A program made the translations under genes and the position numbers. DNA of 64,000 nt from the NCBI RefSeq assembly GCF_008830185.1, contig NZ_WAGX01000008.1, positions 124,001 through 188,000 on the forward strand. The letters run 5' to 3'. Shown in pieces: positions 55,184 through 64,000 of this stretch (positions within the stretch are counted from its first letter, which is position 1; each line of letters opens with the position of its first letter). Under the pieces are notes generated by a model. It ran no database searches and was not told the DNA's origin. It saw only the letters and a list, made by a program, of their open reading frames with translations. The DNA is from Candidatus Galacturonatibacter soehngenii (GTDB taxonomy: Bacteria > Bacillota > Clostridia > Lachnospirales > Lachnospiraceae).

Positions 55184-55868
55184 TTTGATTTTGAATTCCT
55201 CAACGGTTGGTGTTGTGATTAGTATTTTAGGATATGAAATCGGCCTTTTCTTAAAAAGTAAATATAAGAATGCGCTACTCAATCCCCTATTAATATCGAT
55301 TGCCTTTGTTATGATATTTATTCTTATTTTTCATATAGACTATGATAGCTATAATGAAAGTGCAAAATATTTAAGTTATTTGTTAACGCCCGCAACAGTA
55401 TGTCTAGCAATTCCGTTATACCAGCAATTAGAACTATTAAAGCAGAATTTTCTTGCCGTATTTGCGGGAATTATTGCTGGTGTTTTAACAAGTCTTGGTA
55501 GTGTTTTTATTTTGTCTATGATATTTCAATTGTCACATGAGGAATATGTTACCTTATTGCCAAAGTCTATTACAACAGCAATTGGTATGGGAATATCAGA
55601 AGAACTTGGAGGAATTGTAAATATTACAGTTGCTGTAATTATCATTACAGGTGTACTTGGAAATGTAATGGCAGAATCTATTTGTAAATTATTTAAAATT
55701 AAAACGGCTATTGCAAAAGGTGTAGCCATTGGAAGCTCTGCTCATGCGGTTGGGACGGCAAAGGCTATGGAAATGGGAGAAATTGAAGGTGCAATGAGTA
55801 GTCTTGCAATTGTTGTATCGGGATTATGTACGACGATTGGTGCATCTGTTTTTGCAAATCTTCGATAG
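55176..55868 (+). CDS. lrgB: LrgB/CidB-family membrane protein
   Basis: 230 residues and about six to seven membrane helices: [60 protein letters not shown] and [20 protein letters not shown]. SKSITTxxA and GxSAHAxGTA are the LrgB signatures. The start codon lies within the lrgA 3' end with AAAAGGAG, so translation is coupled. Confidence 0.93.
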   Translation: MNNLILNSSTVGVVISILGYEIGLFLKSKYKNALLNPLLISIAFVMIFILIFHIDYDSYNESAKYLSYLLTPATVCLAIPLYQQLELLKQNFLAVFAGIIAGVLTSLGSVFILSMIFQLSHEEYVTLLPKSITTAIGMGISEELGGIVNITVAVIIITGVLGNVMAESICKLFKIKTAIAKGVAIGSSAHAVGTAKAMEMGEIEGAMSSLAIVVSGLCTTIGASVFANLR

Positions 55869-55878
55869 TAGGAAAAAC

Positions 55879-55918
55879 AAAGCAATGCATTGCTTTTCGC
55901 AAACACGTACATTATAAT
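55879..55918 (+). promoter_or_regulatory. LacI-gene promoter overlapped by an 18-bp palindrome
   Basis: AAAGCAATGCATTGCTTT (55879-55896) is a perfect palindrome. Its right half contains TTGCTT (55890-55895), which is 17 nt before TATAAT (55913-55918). It may be an operator for autoregulation or the end of a weak lrgAB terminator; the missing U-tract favours the former. Confidence 0.5.
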
Positions 55919-55963
55919 AGCAGAAAGATGTAGCTGGTAGAATTATAAAAAGGCGGTGGATAA

Positions 55964-56905
55964 ATGTCAAAAAATAGAGTAACCATGAAGGATATAGCAA
56001 GAGAAGCAGGTGTTTCTACAGCTACAGTGTCTTATGTCTTAAACTATTCCAACAAAGAAAAGATTAGCCATGAGACAAGAATGAAAATATTTGAAACGGC
56101 TCATAGATTAAAATATGTACCAAATATGAATGCTCGTTCACTTGCCAGCCAACGAAGCTTATTAGTGGGAATCATAATTAATATGGAAACAAAAAATAAG
56201 AAAAGTAAAATATACCAGTACTATGACTTGGCCAGAGAGATTCAAAGGGCACTCTATCCTATGGGATATGATATATTACTTATGCCTACAAAAGAAATGG
56301 AAAAAGACGTAGCAGTAGGTCAAAAAAGATCTTTAGATGCAGTTTTTATTCTAGATATGGATGAAGAAAATTTTAAATCAATCGCGAATCAATTCTATGT
56401 ACCTGCTATTTTTATTGATGGATATGTAGAAGATCCAATCTTTTGCAAGATTGTAACAGATTATGAACGTGTTATGGAACGGGCAAGAGAATTGCTTGAA
56501 GAGAATTTCTATGTAGTATTAGAGGATTATTCGAATAAAAAAATATATGAGTGCATTTTAAAATACTGTTCGCCAGAACATATTTTTATTAATTATTATG
56601 AAGCAAACCTAATTGAATTTTTACAAAAACATCATGACCAAAAAGGATTGGTGATTGGGGAAATTCTTGGTATGCAAGTTGAAAATTATGTTGATAATAG
56701 AAATATTGCAGTCGTGGTTGGTGCTGAATCAGACGTTATGCTTCTTCCTGATACAAAAAGAATTGTAGTGAGTAATCGAGAAAAGGCTAAGCGTGCAGTA
56801 GAAATCATGTTAGAACTTTTACAAATTAATATTGCAGAAGAAGTGGAACGTGTATCCTATATTGGTCCGAAAGATATTCAAAGAAAAGGAAATCGTGATT
56901 TTTAA
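55964..56905 (+). CDS. LacI-family transcriptional regulator
   Basis: 313 residues. N-terminal HTH RVTMKDIAREAGVSTATVSY (5-24) and hinge NMNARSLASQRS are typical. The ligand domain (SLLVGIIINMETKNKKSK, SLDAVFILDMDEENFKSIAN, DGYVEDPIFCKIVTDYERVM) is shorter and more divergent than usual LacI proteins. It probably controls the maltodextrin operon starting at 57206 by binding TTAACCGCTTAA at 57147. It is followed by a stem-loop terminator beginning inside its last codons. Confidence 0.9.
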   Translation: MSKNRVTMKDIAREAGVSTATVSYVLNYSNKEKISHETRMKIFETAHRLKYVPNMNARSLASQRSLLVGIIINMETKNKKSKIYQYYDLAREIQRALYPMGYDILLMPTKEMEKDVAVGQKRSLDAVFILDMDEENFKSIANQFYVPAIFIDGYVEDPIFCKIVTDYERVMERARELLEENFYVVLEDYSNKKIYECILKYCSPEHIFINYYEANLIEFLQKHHDQKGLVIGEILGMQVENYVDNRNIAVVVGAESDVMLLPDTKRIVVSNREKAKRAVEIMLELLQINIAEEVERVSYIGPKDIQRKGNRDF

Positions 56906-56952
56906 CAAAATTATGATTTCCTTTTCTTTTTTGCTTCAAACTGTTAAGTACT
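56884..56952 (+). terminator. Terminator overlapping the end of the LacI gene
   Basis: AAAAGGAAATC (from 56884) pairs with GATTTCCTTTT (56935-56945), and inner ATTTT/AAAAT arms extend it, followed by CTTTTTT. The 5' arm is inside the coding sequence. Confidence 0.8.
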
Positions 56953-57107
56953 GAAACAAAAATAAAAAAGGGGTGTAAAGTCAGAAAAAGAAAGAGATGC
57001 AAATAAGAAAAATAACTGAAAGATAAAATGTTAAGTGAAATAAGTAAAAATAGCACAAAATAAAACTGTTAATATCTAATAAAAATGGATAAATAGCACA
57101 AAACATA

Positions 57108-57158
57108 TTGACATTAAAAGATTAGAGTACTATAATTTACATTAAGTTAACCGCTTAA
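57108..57158 (+). promoter_or_regulatory. Promoter and LacI-type operator of the maltodextrin operon
   Basis: TTGACA (57108-57113), 17 nt, TATAAT (57131-57136): full consensus. TTAACCGCTTAA (57147-57158) is a dyad with central CG, the hallmark of LacI/CcpA-type operators, placed at the transcript start. It lacks the outer bases of a full CcpA cre, so the neighbouring LacI regulator is favoured. Confidence 0.75.
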
Positions 57159-57205
57159 GTAAAGGAGGTGTACAGCATCATATTATTATTAAAGGAGAAG
57201 TAAAA

Positions 57206-58540
57206 ATGAAGAGTAAAAAAACAGTACTATTCTCAGTATTTGTATGGGGTAGCGGACAGTTCTTTATTTGCAAGCAGAGGTTAAAAGGGTTACTATTCTT
57301 TGCAGTACAACTAACTATGATTTTAACAGAACTATTAAGTGGTTATTGGATTGAATGGCTTTGTGGTTACATTCCTGATTTTTCGATTCGACTGCATGCT
57401 GGTTTTTTTATAAAAGGAGTTTGGGGAGTTATTACGCTTGGGGAGAAAACAGGGGGAACGAGTGGAGATCATTCTACAATGCTACTGATAAATGGAGTAA
57501 TCTCCATTATGATTTTGCTTATGCTTTTACTCGTATATTATTGGAATATAAAGGATGCTTCTAGAAGTAAAGTAAAGTCAGACAATACTACATATAAAAG
57601 GGAACAAACGAGTTTAAAAAAATTATATCAGAGATATTTTCCTTACTTTATCGTAACACCGATAGGAATTGCTTTTTTGTTTGTAGTATGCATGCCTATT
57701 TTATTTACTTTCTTGACTTCATTTTTAAATTACAATAGAGATCATTTACCACCTGGAAATCTACTTAGTTGGGTAGGATTTTTAAATTTCAAGAAGTTGT
57801 TTACCATTCCAATTTGGTCCCATACTTTTATGAAGGTTTTACTTTGGACGGTTGTTTGGACATTGGTGACGACATTTGCAACCTATTTCTTAGGCATGTT
57901 TCAGGCGATGATACTAAATCATTCATCGGTTAAACGCAAGAAAATTTTTCGTACTATTTTTATTTTGCCTTGGGCAGTTCCACAGATGGTTACGTTGCCA
58001 GTATTTCGTAATCTCTTAAACGGTCAGTTTAGTCCAATTAATCAGGTTTTGTTAGAGCTTGGAGTAATCTCTTCAAACATTCCCTTTTTATCCAATGCCT
58101 TAGTAGCTAAGGCAACTGTGATTGTAGTTGGGATTTGGTTGGGATTTCCAATGTTCATGGTTATGATGCTTGGGGTTTTATCAAATATAGAAAGAAGTCT
58201 TTATGAGGCGGCGGCTCTTGATGGAGCGGGAAAATGGCAAGAGTTTCAGAAAATAACATTTCCTCTTGTTATGAAAGCAACAGCACCAAATCTTATCATG
58301 AGCATGGCAGCAAACTTTAATGGATTTGGAATGATTTACTTTCTTACTCAGGGTGGACCAACGAATTCAAACATGCAATTTGCAGGAGACACAGATATTT
58401 TAATCTCTTGGATTTATAAACTGACTTTGAATCAACAAATGTATGATATTGCAGCAGTGATGAGCGTACTTTTATTCTTCCTGATAGGGTTAGTTTCTTT
58501 TTGGAACTTTAGACGTACGACATCATTTCAAGAATTATAG
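57206..58540 (+). CDS. Maltodextrin-type ABC transporter permease (MalF-like)
   Basis: 444 residues. The N-terminal 130 residues form two extra helices and a long loop before the usual six-helix MalF core from YFPYFIVTPIGIAFLFVVCM. The EAA loop SLYEAAALDGAGKWQEFQKI contacts the ATPase, and FGMIYFLTQGGPTNSNMQFA is the MalF signature. It imports maltodextrins or similar glucans with the next two genes. AAAGGAG precedes ATG 57206. Confidence 0.9.
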   Translation: MKSKKTVLFSVFVWGSGQFFICKQRLKGLLFFAVQLTMILTELLSGYWIEWLCGYIPDFSIRLHAGFFIKGVWGVITLGEKTGGTSGDHSTMLLINGVISIMILLMLLLVYYWNIKDASRSKVKSDNTTYKREQTSLKKLYQRYFPYFIVTPIGIAFLFVVCMPILFTFLTSFLNYNRDHLPPGNLLSWVGFLNFKKLFTIPIWSHTFMKVLLWTVVWTLVTTFATYFLGMFQAMILNHSSVKRKKIFRTIFILPWAVPQMVTLPVFRNLLNGQFSPINQVLLELGVISSNIPFLSNALVAKATVIVVGIWLGFPMFMVMMLGVLSNIERSLYEAAALDGAGKWQEFQKITFPLVMKATAPNLIMSMAANFNGFGMIYFLTQGGPTNSNMQFAGDTDILISWIYKLTLNQQMYDIAAVMSVLLFFLIGLVSFWNFRRTTSFQEL

Positions 58541-58548
58541 GAGGGAGT

Positions 58549-59361
58549 ATGAAGAAAAAAATAACAGCTTGTCTAATTCATGTAGAACTTATTTTCATGT
58601 CTTTTGTTGTACTTACTCCTATTATGTGGGTGTTGTTATCTGCTTTTCAAAAGGGAAATGGTATGGGAAGGTTCAATGAATTAACCCTAAGTAATTTCAA
58701 AAGATTATTTCAGGAAACAAATTATAAGCATTGGTTTTTTAATACGCTACAAATTGCAGCTCTTAGTACGATTATTTCAGTTTTCTTAATCATGCTTACT
58801 GCTTGGGTTATGTCTAGATTTCAATTTAAAGGAAGGAAAATTGGTCTTTTAACTGTAATGATTTTATCTATGTTTCCAACTTTTTTATCAATGACAGCGA
58901 TTTACACATTATTTTTAAATCTAGGTCTGGTGGGGAATCCAATCTCATTGGTGATTGTATATTCAGTGGGAGCCATTCCGTATAATACATGGTTAGTAAA
59001 AGGATATTTGGATGGTATACCATCATCCATCGATGAAGCCGCCTATATGGATGGGTGTACAAAGCTTCAAACGTTTTATAAAGTAATACTTCCAGTATCT
59101 AAACCAATTATTACTTACTGTGCAGTATCTCAATTTATATTACCCTGGATGGACTATATTTTGCCCAATATTTTACTTTCTAAAGATAAAAGTAAAACCT
59201 TGGCAGTAGGACTATTTGCACTAATCAATGGACAGGAGAGTATTAATTTTACTATATTCGCGGCGGGAGCCGTTTTGGTTGCATTACCAATTTCTATTGT
59301 ATTTATTTTATTTCAAAAGTATCTGGTGCAGGGTGTGGCAGCAGGTGCAGATAAAGGTTAA
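58549..59361 (+). CDS. Maltodextrin-type ABC transporter permease (MalG-like)
   Basis: 270 residues with six membrane helices. EAAYMDGCTKLQTFYKVILP is the ATPase-contacting EAA loop; LSMFPTFLSMTAIYTLFLNL and IPYNTWLVKGYLDGIPSSID are typical MalG segments. It begins 8 bp after the previous gene with GGAGGG as ribosome-binding site. Confidence 0.92.
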   Translation: MKKKITACLIHVELIFMSFVVLTPIMWVLLSAFQKGNGMGRFNELTLSNFKRLFQETNYKHWFFNTLQIAALSTIISVFLIMLTAWVMSRFQFKGRKIGLLTVMILSMFPTFLSMTAIYTLFLNLGLVGNPISLVIVYSVGAIPYNTWLVKGYLDGIPSSIDEAAYMDGCTKLQTFYKVILPVSKPIITYCAVSQFILPWMDYILPNILLSKDKSKTLAVGLFALINGQESINFTIFAAGAVLVALPISIVFILFQKYLVQGVAAGADKG

Positions 59362-59376
59362 GGAGGGAAAGGAATT

Positions 59377-60657
59377 ATGAAATTAAAGAAAGTTTGTAGT
59401 TTATTATTGATATCATCATTGCTAATGGGAGTATTAAGTGGATGCAATAAGAGAGACATACCGACAGATTCTAACAGCGCAGAAATTGATGCACCAGAGC
59501 AAGCCCAGGTAGAAGAGGGAGCTACTTTGACTTATTGGACTGCAAGTGGAGCGCTGGAATATGGAAAGGCAGTAGCACAAGCATTTGAGAAAGAGTATGG
59601 CATTCAAGTAGAGGTGCAGGAAAATGGCTTAGATACTATTAATAAGATGATGCTAGATGGACCATCAGGAAATGGAGCAGATGTATTTATGGCTGCACAT
59701 GATGGATTTATGATTGCGTTAGATGCAGGCATTTTATTATCGTTGGATGAGAACATTGCCAAACAAGTAAGGGAAGAAGTAAGTGAAGTAGCAGTTGGAA
59801 CAGTTGAAAATGACGGTAAGCTTTATGGGGTTCCTGTTTCTATCGAAACATATGCATTACTTTATAATAAGAGTTTAGTAACTGGTGAGCCAGCAAGTAC
59901 AATGGAACAAATTATACAAGAGGCAAAAGAGTATAATGATGTGGCAGCAAATAAGTTTTGGTATCTAACAGTACCAACAGACGGATATCCTGCATATCAA
60001 TTTTTAAGTCTGGATGGTTTTATGCTTTTTGGTGAAGATGGAAGAGATCAAGATAATCCAGGATTTGACACAGTCGAGTTTGAAAAGGGACTTGAGAGGA
60101 TTGCAGCATTAAAAGAAACGATACCAATTGCTGCAGAAGATTTAAAAATGGAGACCATGTCACTTTTGGAGCAGAATTTTAGGGATGGAAAAACTGCATA
60201 TTATCCGATTGGACCATGGTTAATAAAATCACTAAAGGATGAAAATATTGACTTTGGCGTAACGCCACTTCCAACGCTTGATGGAAAGACGATGAAAACA
60301 TTTGGTGCAGTACAAAATGCACATGTTTCTGCTTATACGAAATATCCAAAGGCAGCGCAGTTATTTGCTAATTATTTAGTATCTGAGGAAGCAGCTTCTA
60401 TCCTTTATGAAAAAGCCTATGCAATTACAGCAAGAAAAGATATAACTAATGTAAAAGGACTAAACGAAGATGAACAATTAAGCGTATATGTGGAAGCATT
60501 TAAAAATTCCGTTCCTATGCCATCCGTAAAGAGAATGTCATATTATTGGACGATTATGCAAAGTGTTTTAAATGCAGTATTCGATGGGGATATAACTCCA
60601 GAAGAAGGAGCCATAAAGGCACAAAAAGATTTTGACGACTTGGTTGCGAGCGAGTAG
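59377..60657 (+). CDS. Maltodextrin-type solute-binding lipoprotein (MalE-like)
   Basis: 426 residues. Signal peptide ending in lipobox LSGC (Cys23), then the SBP family 1 fold: TYWTASGALEYGKAVAQAFE, GPSGNGADVFMAAHDGFMIA, GVPVSIETYALLYNKSLV and AYPIGPWLIKSL-like AYYPIGPWLIKSL. It captures the sugar at the outer surface. GGAGGG precedes ATG 59377. Confidence 0.92.
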   Translation: MKLKKVCSLLLISSLLMGVLSGCNKRDIPTDSNSAEIDAPEQAQVEEGATLTYWTASGALEYGKAVAQAFEKEYGIQVEVQENGLDTINKMMLDGPSGNGADVFMAAHDGFMIALDAGILLSLDENIAKQVREEVSEVAVGTVENDGKLYGVPVSIETYALLYNKSLVTGEPASTMEQIIQEAKEYNDVAANKFWYLTVPTDGYPAYQFLSLDGFMLFGEDGRDQDNPGFDTVEFEKGLERIAALKETIPIAAEDLKMETMSLLEQNFRDGKTAYYPIGPWLIKSLKDENIDFGVTPLPTLDGKTMKTFGAVQNAHVSAYTKYPKAAQLFANYLVSEEAASILYEKAYAITARKDITNVKGLNEDEQLSVYVEAFKNSVPMPSVKRMSYYWTIMQSVLNAVFDGDITPEEGAIKAQKDFDDLVASE

Positions 60658-60666
60658 GAGGAAGAA

Positions 60667-62532
60667 ATGGATTTTTCAGCTATTGTACATGAACCCAAAA
60701 GTGTAATGTCTTATGCGTATGACAGTAATACGTTACATATCAGGTTAAAAACAGCACGAAATGATGTTAAGAAAGTAGAGTTATTAGCCATTGATCCATT
60801 TAACTGGATACCAAGAGATGATGGATCCATGGTCTATGATCTTGATAAAAATTCTGTGTTTCGCATCAGAATGAAAAAAGAACAGCAAACTAGAGATTAT
60901 GATTGTTGGTTTGCTGAAATAGATGATATTGAGTGGAAAAGAATAAAATATTGTTTCGTTGTAGAAGACGAAAATGATAAATATATCATTGGGTGTCGCG
61001 ACAGAATTCTCTATACAGAGAATGAGGCAGTGTTGTATGATTTATTTAATTACTTTAACTACCCATATATAAACGAGGAGGATTTATATCAGCCTCCTAC
61101 TTGGGTAGAAAATACAATCTGGTATCAGATCTTTCCTGACCGATTTTGTAATGGATCTCCAAATGATGATAGAAAGGTTCTTCCTTGGGGAAGTGATCCA
61201 ATGGATGGAGCGGGTAAAAAATTTGGTGGTAATTTAAAAGGAATTATAGAAAAGTTAGATTACATCAAAGAAATGGGATTTAACGGAATCTATTTAAATC
61301 CCATTTTCGAGTCGCCAAGCTCTCACAAATACGACACTGCAGACTATTTAAAGGTTGATTCTGATTTTGGTGACAATGATACGCTTGGCGAATTGGTGAA
61401 AGAGGCGCATAAACGAGGGATAAAAGTAATGCTAGATGCGGTCTTTAATCATTGTGGCTTTTTACATCCCTTTTGGCAAGACGTTTTAAAACATGGAAAA
61501 GAATCAAAATATTATGACTGCTTTTATATTATAGATGAAGAGAAACCACTGGTCTATGGAATTGTAGAAAATGGAATACCTAAGGATGCACCAAGAGAAC
61601 ATTTAAATTATAGAACCTTTGCATTTTCACAGTCTATGCCAAAATGGAATACATCGAATCCGTTGGTAAGAGAATATCTCATTAAAGTTGGATGTTACTG
61701 GATAGAAAATTACGATATTGATGGATGGAGATTAGATGTTTCGAATGAAGTATCGCATGATTTTTGGAGAGATTTTAGAAAAGCAGTCAAATCTATTAAG
61801 CCAGAGGTATACATTTTAGGAGAAAACTGGGATAATTCTTATCCTTGGCTCCAAGGTGACCAGTTTGATGCAGTTATGAATTATGGATTTCAATTACCTG
61901 TATGTAACTTTTTTAAAAGAAACAGCAAACAGGGAACGCAATATAATACACAAGATTTTCAGTTCGCCATAGGTAAGCTTTTAACGGATTATCCAAGACA
62001 TGTAACAAGGAATTTATTCAATCTTTTAGAAAGTCATGACACAAGACGTTTTTTAAATGTTGTAGATGGTAATACGAAACTTGCAAAATTAGCATATATT
62101 CTTTTGTTTACGTATCCAGGTTCTCCATGTTTGTATTATGGTAGTGAAATTGGTATGAATGGAGATGAGCATAGTAATCGACAATGTATGATATGGAATA
62201 CGAATAATCAAGATTTAGAGTTTCAAAAATTTGTGAAGCAATTGATACATTTAAGAAAATTGCATGAAAGCTTTCGAACCGATCAGATTCGATGGTTAAA
62301 AGAAGGTAACAACCAAAAAACTTTATTTTATAAAAAAGAAACGCAGAAGGAAATACTTTACGTAGCTATTAACAATGAGAATAAATCTAATACGTTAGTT
62401 TCACCTGATGAGATGAAAGAAATCAAAGTAATAGATTGTATGTGTCAACAAGAAATTAGTATTGATGGTATGATTGAACTACCTTCGTATGGTTTTTTTG
62501 TCTACCTCATAGATAAAAAGCAAAAAGAATAA
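60667..62532 (+). CDS. GH13 alpha-glucosidase/neopullulanase-type enzyme, intracellular
   Basis: 621 residues with no signal peptide. A CBM34-like N-terminal domain (1-135) is followed by the (beta/alpha)8 barrel: WYQIFPDRFCNG, GIYLNPIFESPSSHKYDTAD, LDAVFNHCG, GWRLDVSNEVS with nucleophile Asp357, ILGENWDNSYPWL with acid Glu386, and LLESHDTRR with Asp458. This is the layout of neopullulanase/cyclomaltodextrinase. It would cut imported maltodextrins in the cytosol. It is the last gene of the operon, with GGAGG before ATG 60667. Confidence 0.92.
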   Translation: MDFSAIVHEPKSVMSYAYDSNTLHIRLKTARNDVKKVELLAIDPFNWIPRDDGSMVYDLDKNSVFRIRMKKEQQTRDYDCWFAEIDDIEWKRIKYCFVVEDENDKYIIGCRDRILYTENEAVLYDLFNYFNYPYINEEDLYQPPTWVENTIWYQIFPDRFCNGSPNDDRKVLPWGSDPMDGAGKKFGGNLKGIIEKLDYIKEMGFNGIYLNPIFESPSSHKYDTADYLKVDSDFGDNDTLGELVKEAHKRGIKVMLDAVFNHCGFLHPFWQDVLKHGKESKYYDCFYIIDEEKPLVYGIVENGIPKDAPREHLNYRTFAFSQSMPKWNTSNPLVREYLIKVGCYWIENYDIDGWRLDVSNEVSHDFWRDFRKAVKSIKPEVYILGENWDNSYPWLQGDQFDAVMNYGFQLPVCNFFKRNSKQGTQYNTQDFQFAIGKLLTDYPRHVTRNLFNLLESHDTRRFLNVVDGNTKLAKLAYILLFTYPGSPCLYYGSEIGMNGDEHSNRQCMIWNTNNQDLEFQKFVKQLIHLRKLHESFRTDQIRWLKEGNNQKTLFYKKETQKEILYVAINNENKSNTLVSPDEMKEIKVIDCMCQQEISIDGMIELPSYGFFVYLIDKKQKE

Positions 62533-62543
62533 GATGTTAAATC

Positions 62544-62590
62544 AAAGTACAGAACAAACATTCGATTTTGTTCTGTACTTTCTTTCTATT
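62544..62590 (+). terminator. Terminator of the maltodextrin operon
   Basis: AAAGTACAGAACAAA (62544-62558), 7-nt loop, and the exact complement (62567-62581), then CTTTCTATTTTTT. Confidence 0.9.
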
Positions 62591-62696
62591 TTTTGATATA
62601 ATTTAATTTAATGGAAATAATGATTGGATAATTTAAGATACGGTTAATCTATTATAATAATACATTGTAAGAAATGATACGGAGGTGTCTAAAGAT

Positions 62697-64000
62697 ATGG
62701 AGTTATTTAAGCTGGTATCAGAATATCAACCAACAGGAGATCAACCCCAAGCAATTGATGCGTTAGTGAAGGGATTTAAGGAAGGAAATCAATTTCAGAC
62801 ATTACTTGGAGTAACAGGTTCAGGAAAAACGTTTACCATGGCTAATATTATTCAGCAACTGAATAAACCTACATTAATTATAGCGCATAATAAGACGTTG
62901 GCGGGACAATTATATGGAGAATTTAAAGAGTTTTTCCCTGAAAATGCAGTGGAATATTTTGTTTCTTATTACGACTATTATCAGCCAGAAGCTTATGTGC
63001 CTTCCACAGATACTTATATCGCAAAGGATTCTTCTGTGAATGATGAAATTGATAAATTAAGACTATCTGCAACGGCGTCTTTAATTGAGCGAAAAGACGT
63101 CATTATTATAGCGAGCGTATCCTGTATCTACGGTCTTGGTTCGCCAGTGGATTATGAGAAGATGATGATTTCTCTTAGACCAGGAATGAATAAAGATAGA
63201 GATGAAGTAATTAGAAGACTAATTGATATACAATACACAAGAAATGACATGGACTTTTCCCGTGGTACCTTTCGAGTTAGAGGTGATGTGCTAGAAGTAA
63301 TTCCAGCCGATTACAGTGACTTGGCAGTCAGAATTGAATTTTTTGGAGATGAAATTGATCGCATAACACAAGTTGATGTATTAACAGGAGAAATTAAGGG
63401 AACCTTAGAGCATATTGGTATTTTTCCAGCATCTCACTACGTAGTACCCCAAGAAAAGATAAAAAAGGCAACGATAGAAATAGAACAAGAACTAGAGGAG
63501 AGAGTAAAATTTTTTAAAAGCCAAGACAAGCTACTAGAGGCACAACGTATTTCTGAACGAACGAATTTTGATATTGAGATGCTTCGAGAGACAGGGTTTT
63601 GTTCTGGAATCGAGAATTATTCCAGACAAATGTCTGGCCTTTTGCCTGGACAGCCTCCTCATACATTAATTGATTATTTCCCAGATGATTTTTTAATTAT
63701 TGTAGATGAGTCACATATTACAATACCTCAGATAAGGGGAATGTATGCAGGTGACCAATCAAGAAAGACGACATTAGTTGATTTTGGTTTTCGACTACCT
63801 TCTGCGAAAGACAATCGCCCTTTGAACTTTGCGGAATTTGAAAGTAAAATTAATCAGATGTTATTTGTATCAGCAACTCCGTCTGTTTATGAAGAAGAGC
63901 ATGAGCTTTTTAGAACGGAACAAATTATTCGACCAACTGGATTATTAGATCCTTCTATTGAGGTAAGACCAATCGAAGGACAAATTGACGATTTAATTGG
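62697..64000 (+). CDS. uvrB: UvrB, excinuclease ABC subunit B (3' end outside the window)
   Basis: The first 434 codons are visible. [20 protein letters not shown], Walker A GVTGSGKT (38-45), the beta-hairpin region [20 protein letters not shown] then [20 protein letters not shown], and [20 protein letters not shown] are diagnostic. UvrB is the damage-verifying helicase of nucleotide excision repair. Start ATG 62697 follows GGAGGTG. The reading frame runs uninterrupted to the end of the window. Confidence 0.98.
   Translation, partial: MELFKLVSEYQPTGDQPQAIDALVKGFKEGNQFQTLLGVTGSGKTFTMANIIQQLNKPTLIIAHNKTLAGQLYGEFKEFFPENAVEYFVSYYDYYQPEAYVPSTDTYIAKDSSVNDEIDKLRLSATASLIERKDVIIIASVSCIYGLGSPVDYEKMMISLRPGMNKDRDEVIRRLIDIQYTRNDMDFSRGTFRVRGDVLEVIPADYSDLAVRIEFFGDEIDRITQVDVLTGEIKGTLEHIGIFPASHYVVPQEKIKKATIEIEQELEERVKFFKSQDKLLEAQRISERTNFDIEMLRETGFCSGIENYSRQMSGLLPGQPPHTLIDYFPDDFLIIVDESHITIPQIRGMYAGDQSRKTTLVDFGFRLPSAKDNRPLNFAEFESKINQMLFVSATPSVYEEEHELFRTEQIIRPTGLLDPSIEVRPIEGQIDDLI

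Noticed and set aside
57161-57203. Strong AAAGGAGGTG with an eleven-codon GTG frame before the MalF-like gene
   Set aside because: The GTG is part of the Shine-Dalgarno itself, so initiation there is improbable; treated as leader sequence.

Overview
This is a low-GC, gene-dense chromosomal stretch from a motile, flagellated Firmicute of the class Clostridia. The best guess is a Lachnospiraceae member resembling Lachnoclostridium/Clostridium phytofermentans. The grounds are the flgM-flgN-flgK-flgK-flgL-fliW-csrA order, Bacillus/Clostridium-type promoters and Shine-Dalgarno sequences, a zinc-type L33, an L10-leader-like rplJ leader, and lipoprotein solute-binding proteins in sugar and peptide ABC operons. 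The genus is an inference. I saw no rRNA, tRNA, CRISPR array, insertion sequence or prophage gene.

Region 1 (1-17160) is a late flagellar cluster. The end of flgM is followed by flgN, two tandem flgK paralogues, an enlarged flgL, fliW and csrA. A sigma-28 type promoter then drives flaG-fliD-fliS and a FliT/FlgN-like coiled-coil gene. The flagellin gene (hag) has its own sigma-28 promoter, a possible sigma-A promoter, and a leader hairpin with GGA in its loop that looks like a CsrA site. After it come a Maf-type flagellin glycosylation protein, a CgeB-like glycosyltransferase with a methyltransferase-like tail, two small helical proteins that share a C-terminal signature, a zinc-ribbon protein, and a reverse-strand FliD-related protein lacking both axial (D0) ends.

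Region 2 (17161-35366) is the rpmG-secE-nusG-rplK-rplA / rplJ-rplL / rpoB-rpoC cluster. It is split between rplA and rplJ by four multi-spanning GT-C glycosyltransferase-like genes in two divergent pairs. Twin structured elements precede rplK and rplA (candidate L1 sites), an L10-type leader with an attenuator precedes rplJ, and rpoB has a promoter with a hairpin close to the transcript start.

Region 3 (35367-49158) starts with an opp oligopeptide ABC operon (oppBCDFA) that has a terminator-like hairpin just after its promoter. A PfkB sugar kinase (KdgK-like) and a second CgeB-like glycosyltransferase on the minus strand follow. The str operon (rpsL-rpsG-fusA-tuf) then has structured RNA in each intercistronic gap.

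Region 4 (49159-64000) is accessory. It holds a BlaI/BlaR1-type repressor-sensor pair with two operator palindromes, a flavodoxin-like reductase plus TetR regulator behind a perfect 26-bp palindrome, a lipoprotein phosphoesterase, lrgAB, and a LacI regulator. A maltodextrin-type operon follows (two permeases, binding protein, intracellular GH13 enzyme; no ATPase gene) with a LacI-type operator at its start. The window ends inside uvrB.

The most unusual items are the CsrA-type hag leader, the D0-less FliD relative, the paired small proteins around the Maf/glycosyltransferase genes, a hairpin placed between ribosome-binding site and start codon at 15351-15368, the twin rplK/rplA elements, and the early terminator in the opp leader.
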